A stretch of DNA of 26,354 nt from DALYJJ01 sp031969915 (lineage in GTDB: Bacteria; Acidobacteriota; Terriglobia; Bryobacterales; Bryobacteraceae): the NCBI GenBank assembly GCA_031969915.1, contig DALYJJ010000090.1:1-26354 (forward strand), read 5' to 3'. Below, piece by piece: positions 23,142 to 26,354 of this stretch. Both the position numbers and the translations under genes were made by a program. Position 1 is the stretch's first letter. The number at the start of each line of letters is the position of its first letter. The notes beneath the pieces were generated by a model. That model was not told where the DNA came from. It saw only the letters and a list, made by a program, of their open reading frames with translations, and did not search any database.

Positions 23142-24317
23142 TCACCGCCGGTCGAAGCTGGGAATGTCGAATTGCTCCCCGCCCTTGAGGGCGGACTGGT
23201 GGGCGACGATGCCCGGGGCTGTGTAGGCGACGGCCTCATACACATCCACCGCGGGCTTGCGCTGGTTGATGATCGCATCGACAAACTCGTGCGTCAGGAA
23301 CGGGTGCGAGCCCTGATGCCCGCTGTTGTGGCGGAGCGGGCCGGGCAGCATCTCGGTTGCCCACCACTTCGGCTCCTCGATCCGCTCGAGCACGGACTCC
23401 TGGCGGGCGAATCCTCCGCTGTCCTTCCCCTGCGCGGTCGTCCATCGGACGATGGCCGGACCCATGCCGTTCGGGTGCTCGTAGAACAAGCTCATCTTGT
23501 CGCCAAAGTACTGCGCGCGCTCAGTACCTTTGTGCGCGCCCTTCCACCAGACGGCTACGCGAAATGATGTTCCCCGATCGGACTGGAACAGGGCTGTCTC
23601 GTTCCAGAACGGGTTCCTGTACACGTTGTCCTTAAGGATGGGGTCGGAATCGCCCCAGCCGATGCAGGTCACGCGGCGGAGCCGCTCGCCGGTGACGCCG
23701 ATGAGGTGGGCAGTGCAGTGGGTGGGATAGTGCATGGGAGGGAAGCCGTGCCGCCACGTGCGCCGGCCGCCGCCCTCGAAAAACAACGACTCGAGTCCTG
23801 CGTGGTGGTATTCGCTCTCACAGGCGTAGAGGCGGCCGAAGGCGCCTTCGCGATAGTAGTTTCGGGCGGAGATGGCGAGCTGCTGATAGTAGCTGGTCTC
23901 CGCCATCATGTAGGTCAATCCGCTGCGGCGCACTTCGTCGATCAACTGCGCGCACTCCTCGAGCGACATCGCGGCCGGTACCGCGCACAGCACATGCTTG
24001 CCGGCGCGCAGGCACTCGATCGCGTGCGTGACATGGTCGGGCGCGGGTGTAAAGAGGGCGACGGCCTCGACCAGCCGGTCCTTCAGCAGCTCGCGGAGTG
24101 TGGCATACGGCTTCGAGCAATCGTAGGTCTTCATCAGCCGCTCGCGCCGGTCGTCGCGAAGGTCGCTGACGGCTTCGACCATCGAGTTCGGATGTCTGTG
24201 AAACTGGAACGATGTCCCGAAGCCTCCGCCGGCTACTCCGACCCGGAGCTTCCGGCCTGCCTGCGCCGTTCCGGCGAACATCGCTGTCGAGAACGATCTC
24301 CTGCTGATCGGTTCCAT
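23142..24317 (-). CDS. Tat-exported Gfo/Idh/MocA-like oxidoreductase
   Basis: A 391-residue protein of the Gfo/Idh/MocA sugar-oxidoreductase family. A twin-arginine leader (SRRSFSTAMFAGTAQA) precedes the Rossmann fold, with nucleotide motif GVAGGGFG (27-34). In this family a catalytic lysine usually lies in an EKP motif after GKHVLC; here the sequence reads CAVP (111-114), so that lysine is absent. The second half shows AETSYYQQL and HPFLTHEFVDAIINQRKP, typical of the C-terminal domain. Substrate is unknown; the missing lysine and Tat signal argue against an ordinary cytoplasmic dehydrogenase. Many acidobacterial proteins of this family are Tat-exported. Start is ATG at 24317; the gene converges with the phosphoesterase gene. 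Confidence 0.87.
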   Translation of the reverse strand: MEPISRRSFSTAMFAGTAQAGRKLRVGVAGGGFGTSFQFHRHPNSMVEAVSDLRDDRRERLMKTYDCSKPYATLRELLKDRLVEAVALFTPAPDHVTHAIECLRAGKHVLCAVPAAMSLEECAQLIDEVRRSGLTYMMAETSYYQQLAISARNYYREGAFGRLYACESEYHHAGLESLFFEGGGRRTWRHGFPPMHYPTHCTAHLIGVTGERLRRVTCIGWGDSDPILKDNVYRNPFWNETALFQSDRGTSFRVAVWWKGAHKGTERAQYFGDKMSLFYEHPNGMGPAIVRWTTAQGKDSGGFARQESVLERIEEPKWWATEMLPGPLRHNSGHQGSHPFLTHEFVDAIINQRKPAVDVYEAVAYTAPGIVAHQSALKGGEQFDIPSFDRR

Positions 24318-24825
24318 AGCCGCACATCCTATCGTGTTCAGGCGTTGGGAGGAATACTGGGTGGGGCCGTGCCGAGGGCCTGATCATCTACCCGAGGAAC
24401 CCTCGTCCATTTCCAAACCGGACACCCCGCCTTGGCGCTACGCACCCCAAGACGATCGCGGGGAATTGCTGGAACCGGCGAAAATTCTCACTCTTGAAGA
24501 TGCGTTTCCGACGCTCACTCGCGTAGCCAATCCAGGCCACGGACGAGTGCATCATGCCCTCCGCCGCCGCCCGCGAGTTCAGTGGATCGGTCGAAGTAAT
24601 CCTCCCCTGTGCCTCACAGAGCGCCAGGAGTGGCATGCGTCTACCCGCTGTGGGCGTAACAGCAAAGCAGCCCTCGCCGAACTGGGAGCAGCACCAACGC
24701 TGCCAGTTCCTGTGCGCAGATTCCCCCGATGGTGCGACCCCGTAGGCGGCGCATGGGCCGTTCAGACCGTGCGGGCCAGCCCGAGAATCTGTTAATCTAG
24801 CTTAAGCTGGATGGAGCAACGAGCT
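24318..24825. other. Intergenic stretch with no convincing gene
   Basis: About 500 bases without a supported gene. Open frames on both strands, up to 153 codons, have no ribosome-binding site, poor composition and no recognised motif. The stretch could include a decayed gene or transfer remnant, but nothing specific was identified. Its right end carries the palindrome before the toxin-antitoxin pair. Confidence 0.45.
24799..24808 (+). promoter_or_regulatory. Palindrome upstream of the toxin-antitoxin pair, possible operator
   Basis: AGCTTAAGCT is a perfect 10-base palindrome 18 bases ahead of the antitoxin start. Phd/VapB-type antitoxins commonly bind palindromes next to their promoters, which makes this a good candidate operator. 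A -10-like GAGAAT (24783-24788) and TTAATCT lie just upstream. Confidence 0.4.
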
Positions 24826-25071
24826 ATGGAAATCGGCGCCTTTGAAGCGAAAAACAAGTTTGGAATGTTGTTGGAACGTGTTGAAAACGGGGAGGAAATC
24901 ATCATTACGCGCCACGGAAAACCGGTTGCCCGCCTTGTTCCCAACGCTGCCCGAATTGACAAACTTCAGGCTCGCGCCGCCCTGGATCGGATTCGAAGCC
25001 GGGCCGGGTTTTCGAAAGGACCCTTCAACTGGGCGGCGCTTAAGCCCGACCGGGACGCCGGGCGGCCATGA
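24826..25071 (+). CDS. Phd/YefM-family antitoxin
   Basis: An 81-residue antitoxin. The N-terminus IGAFEAKNKFGMLLERVENGEEIIITRHGKPVARLVP shows the Phd/YefM DNA-binding fold; the tail (GFSKGPFNWAALKPDRD) should wrap the toxin. Start is ATG at 24826, with GGAG at 24813-24816 nine bases ahead; an ATG at 24811 would add five residues and is less likely. The TGA overlaps the toxin ATG (ATGA). It probably represses its own promoter, through the palindrome at 24799-24808. Confidence 0.9.
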   Translation: MEIGAFEAKNKFGMLLERVENGEEIIITRHGKPVARLVPNAARIDKLQARAALDRIRSRAGFSKGPFNWAALKPDRDAGRP

Positions 25072-25481
25072 GTTTGGTCCTGGACAGTTCCGCCACGCTC
25101 GCCTGGGTTTACGCCGAGGAGGTCACCGAGCCAGTTCTCCACGTTTTCAACTTGGTGTGCGAGACCGGAGCATGGGTGCCCGGGCTCTGGAAACTGGAGG
25201 TGGCGAGCATCCTCGAAATGGGTATCCGGCGCGGTCGCCATGACGCAGCCTTTCGAAACTCCACGCTGGCGGATCTCGCCTTGTTGCCGCTCAACATCGA
25301 TGTCGAGACGGACCGGCAGGCGTGGGGAGCCACCCTCCAACTGGCGGAGCGGCACCGCCTCACCTTGTACGATGCGGCGTACCTGGAACTCGCGCTGCGG
25401 CGGGCGCTGCCGCTGGTATCTCTCGACGGGGAACTGCGTGCCGCCGCCCAAGTCGAAGGGGTCATCGTCTTGGGGAGCTAA
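25068..25481 (+). CDS. vapC: VapC-like PIN-domain toxin
   Basis: A 137-residue PIN-domain ribonuclease toxin. Acidic residues expected for Mg binding and RNA cutting are present: D6 (LDSSA), E44 (WKLEVA), D102 (LYDAAYLEL) and D120 (SLDGEL). VapC toxins cleave tRNA or rRNA when free of antitoxin. Start ATG at 25068 overlaps the antitoxin stop. Length is normal and no residue seems missing, so the pair should be functional. Confidence 0.9.
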   Translation: MSLVLDSSATLAWVYAEEVTEPVLHVFNLVCETGAWVPGLWKLEVASILEMGIRRGRHDAAFRNSTLADLALLPLNIDVETDRQAWGATLQLAERHRLTLYDAAYLELALRRALPLVSLDGELRAAAQVEGVIVLGS

Positions 25482-25562
25482 GTTTATATATATTCTCCCC
25501 GCCGCCTCCCGAGACCACTTACTTCCTCGGGCTCGACCTCGGCCAGACTCAGGAACGCGCTC
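25482..25562. other. Short gap with a hairpin and a possible gene remnant
   Basis: CCCGAG (25508-25513) and CTCGGG (25526-25531) form a 6-bp stem that could terminate vapC or the convergent gene. The plus-strand frame also reads TTYFLGLDLGQTQ, which resembles the first residues of a large protein but has no start codon and soon ends. Confidence 0.3.
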
Positions 25563-26354
25563 CTACCAGACCCAAACCGTGACGTTCTGTGCGGCGTTAT
25601 CGTGATCTCCAATCTTGAGCACGATGGGTTGAGCGCCAGAAGCGGCGCCCGCCGGGACCTCGGCGGTCACCTGGAGGACGCCAAACACGCGCGCCGCCTG
25701 GGCGGAGACCTGGATCACCCGCGCCGGCAAACCACCGATGGTCACCGAAACCGGCGCGCGCGGAGCGAGGAAGGGGTTATTGTCCTGGCCGCCTACCGGC
25801 TGGCCCACGTTCATACGGTTCGACACCACCAGGGCGCCGTCGGGGAATCGCCCGTTCCACGGGCCGGATCCGGTGGCATAGAAGGTAATCGAGCTTCCCT
25901 TCGGTGCGGGGTTACTCTCCGTGTTCGCGCCGGTGCGTGCGCCGGTGTTCACGACAGCGCCGGGTCCGCGCCCGCTCGCATCGGCGGTGAAGACCCCCGG
26001 CGAGGTGTCGGAGAGATAGATCCGATAGGGCGTTGAGGTGGTGGTCGCCAAGCTGGACCTCACAATTACCTCGACGGAAGTCTTCCCGGCCACCTCTTGC
26101 GGCACCAGGCAATTGATCTGCTCCGTACTCACATAGAGCAAGGGCGCCGGAATGCCATCGATGCTTACCCGGGTATTACCGACGGCCGTGGGAAACAGAC
26201 CGGCGCTGTCGGGCTCGGTCACCATCCCCGGCCCTCCCAAACGCTTGCCTTGAATCGTTATGATCTGGCCGGCCGAAAAGGTTTCGCCCATGCTGGCAGC
26301 GTGAAAGACGGAGTCGATTTCTGGCGGAAAGGGCGCCCTGACTCGCAGAGTTAC
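25563..26354 (-). CDS. TIGR03437-type secreted C-terminal domain protein, partial (5' end outside window)
   Basis: The C-terminal 263 residues of a protein whose reading frame stays open to the right edge. No start was chosen, because codons ahead of the in-frame ATG at 26291 continue the family pattern (IDSVFHAAS-MGETFSAGQIITIQGKRLGG). This is the layout of the uncharacterised Solibacter-type C-terminal domain (TIGR03437): an N-terminal AAS-type motif, an Ig/TIG-like beta fold with VSIDGIPAPLLYVSTEQINC, and a second beta part with VSVTIGGLPARVIQVSA. Such domains usually end long secreted proteins. The catalytic or binding part lies outside the window, so function cannot be stated. Stop is TAG at 25563-25565. 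Confidence 0.85.
   Translation of the reverse strand, partial: VTLRVRAPFPPEIDSVFHAASMGETFSAGQIITIQGKRLGGPGMVTEPDSAGLFPTAVGNTRVSIDGIPAPLLYVSTEQINCLVPQEVAGKTSVEVIVRSSLATTTSTPYRIYLSDTSPGVFTADASGRGPGAVVNTGARTGANTESNPAPKGSSITFYATGSGPWNGRFPDGALVVSNRMNVGQPVGGQDNNPFLAPRAPVSVTIGGLPARVIQVSAQAARVFGVLQVTAEVPAGAASGAQPIVLKIGDHDNAAQNVTVWVW

Noticed and set aside
24334..24795. A 153-codon plus-strand frame after the Gfo/Idh/MocA-like gene
   Set aside because: No ribosome-binding site, no recognised motif and unusual composition; it looks like chance.

Overview
The window looks like a high-GC chromosomal piece from an acidobacterium, probably the Bryobacterales/Solibacter group. The pointers are a TIGR03437-type secreted C-terminal domain at the right edge, an ECF sigma factor of the Sig-70_X6 kind overlapping a large Ser/Thr kinase with TPRs, a PEP-CTERM protein, and several Tat-exported proteins. 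This placement comes from recognising families by eye, not from a search. No rRNA, tRNA, CRISPR or intact insertion sequence was seen.

Layout. (1) Positions 62-6171, minus strand: an ECF sigma factor, an overlapping transmembrane Ser/Thr kinase, and a di-heme cytochrome c peroxidase-like gene broken by an apparent +1 frameshift near 1387-1390. A hairpin between kinase and peroxidase appears to hide the peroxidase ribosome-binding site. (2) 6235-10066, plus strand: a large secreted beta-helix protein and a PEP-CTERM protein, ended by a strong hairpin. (3) 10387-13542: an orphan antitoxin-like gene, a GH10 xylanase (minus strand), then a coupled trio of DUF5990 protein, exonuclease III-like nuclease and VOC protein. 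(4) 13615-21927, minus strand: seven tightly coupled genes for an iron-sulfur/flavin redox complex. (5) 22098-24317: a secreted metallophosphoesterase-like protein and a convergent Tat-exported Gfo/Idh/MocA-like protein. (6) 24826-25481: a Phd/VapC-like toxin-antitoxin pair with a palindrome upstream. (7) 25563 to the right edge: the C-terminal part of a TIGR03437 protein whose start lies outside the window.

The redox operon is the most interesting region. Its order is Tat-exported PQQ-type propeller, NHL propeller, Tat-exported NapG-like four-cluster ferredoxin, NapH/NosR-like membrane ferredoxin, membrane-anchored NuoE/HydC-like subunit, HydB/NuoF-like flavoprotein, and a GltD-like FAD protein with a NuoG-like N-terminus. 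Six junctions are 4-base overlaps or gaps of 1 or 9 bases. Together they suggest an NAD(P)H-reactive, possibly bifurcating, cytoplasmic module wired through the membrane to a periplasmic ferredoxin. No hydrogenase, formate dehydrogenase or nitrate reductase catalytic subunit is encoded, so the terminal substrate is unknown. I know of no described system with this exact composition, but that needs a database search.
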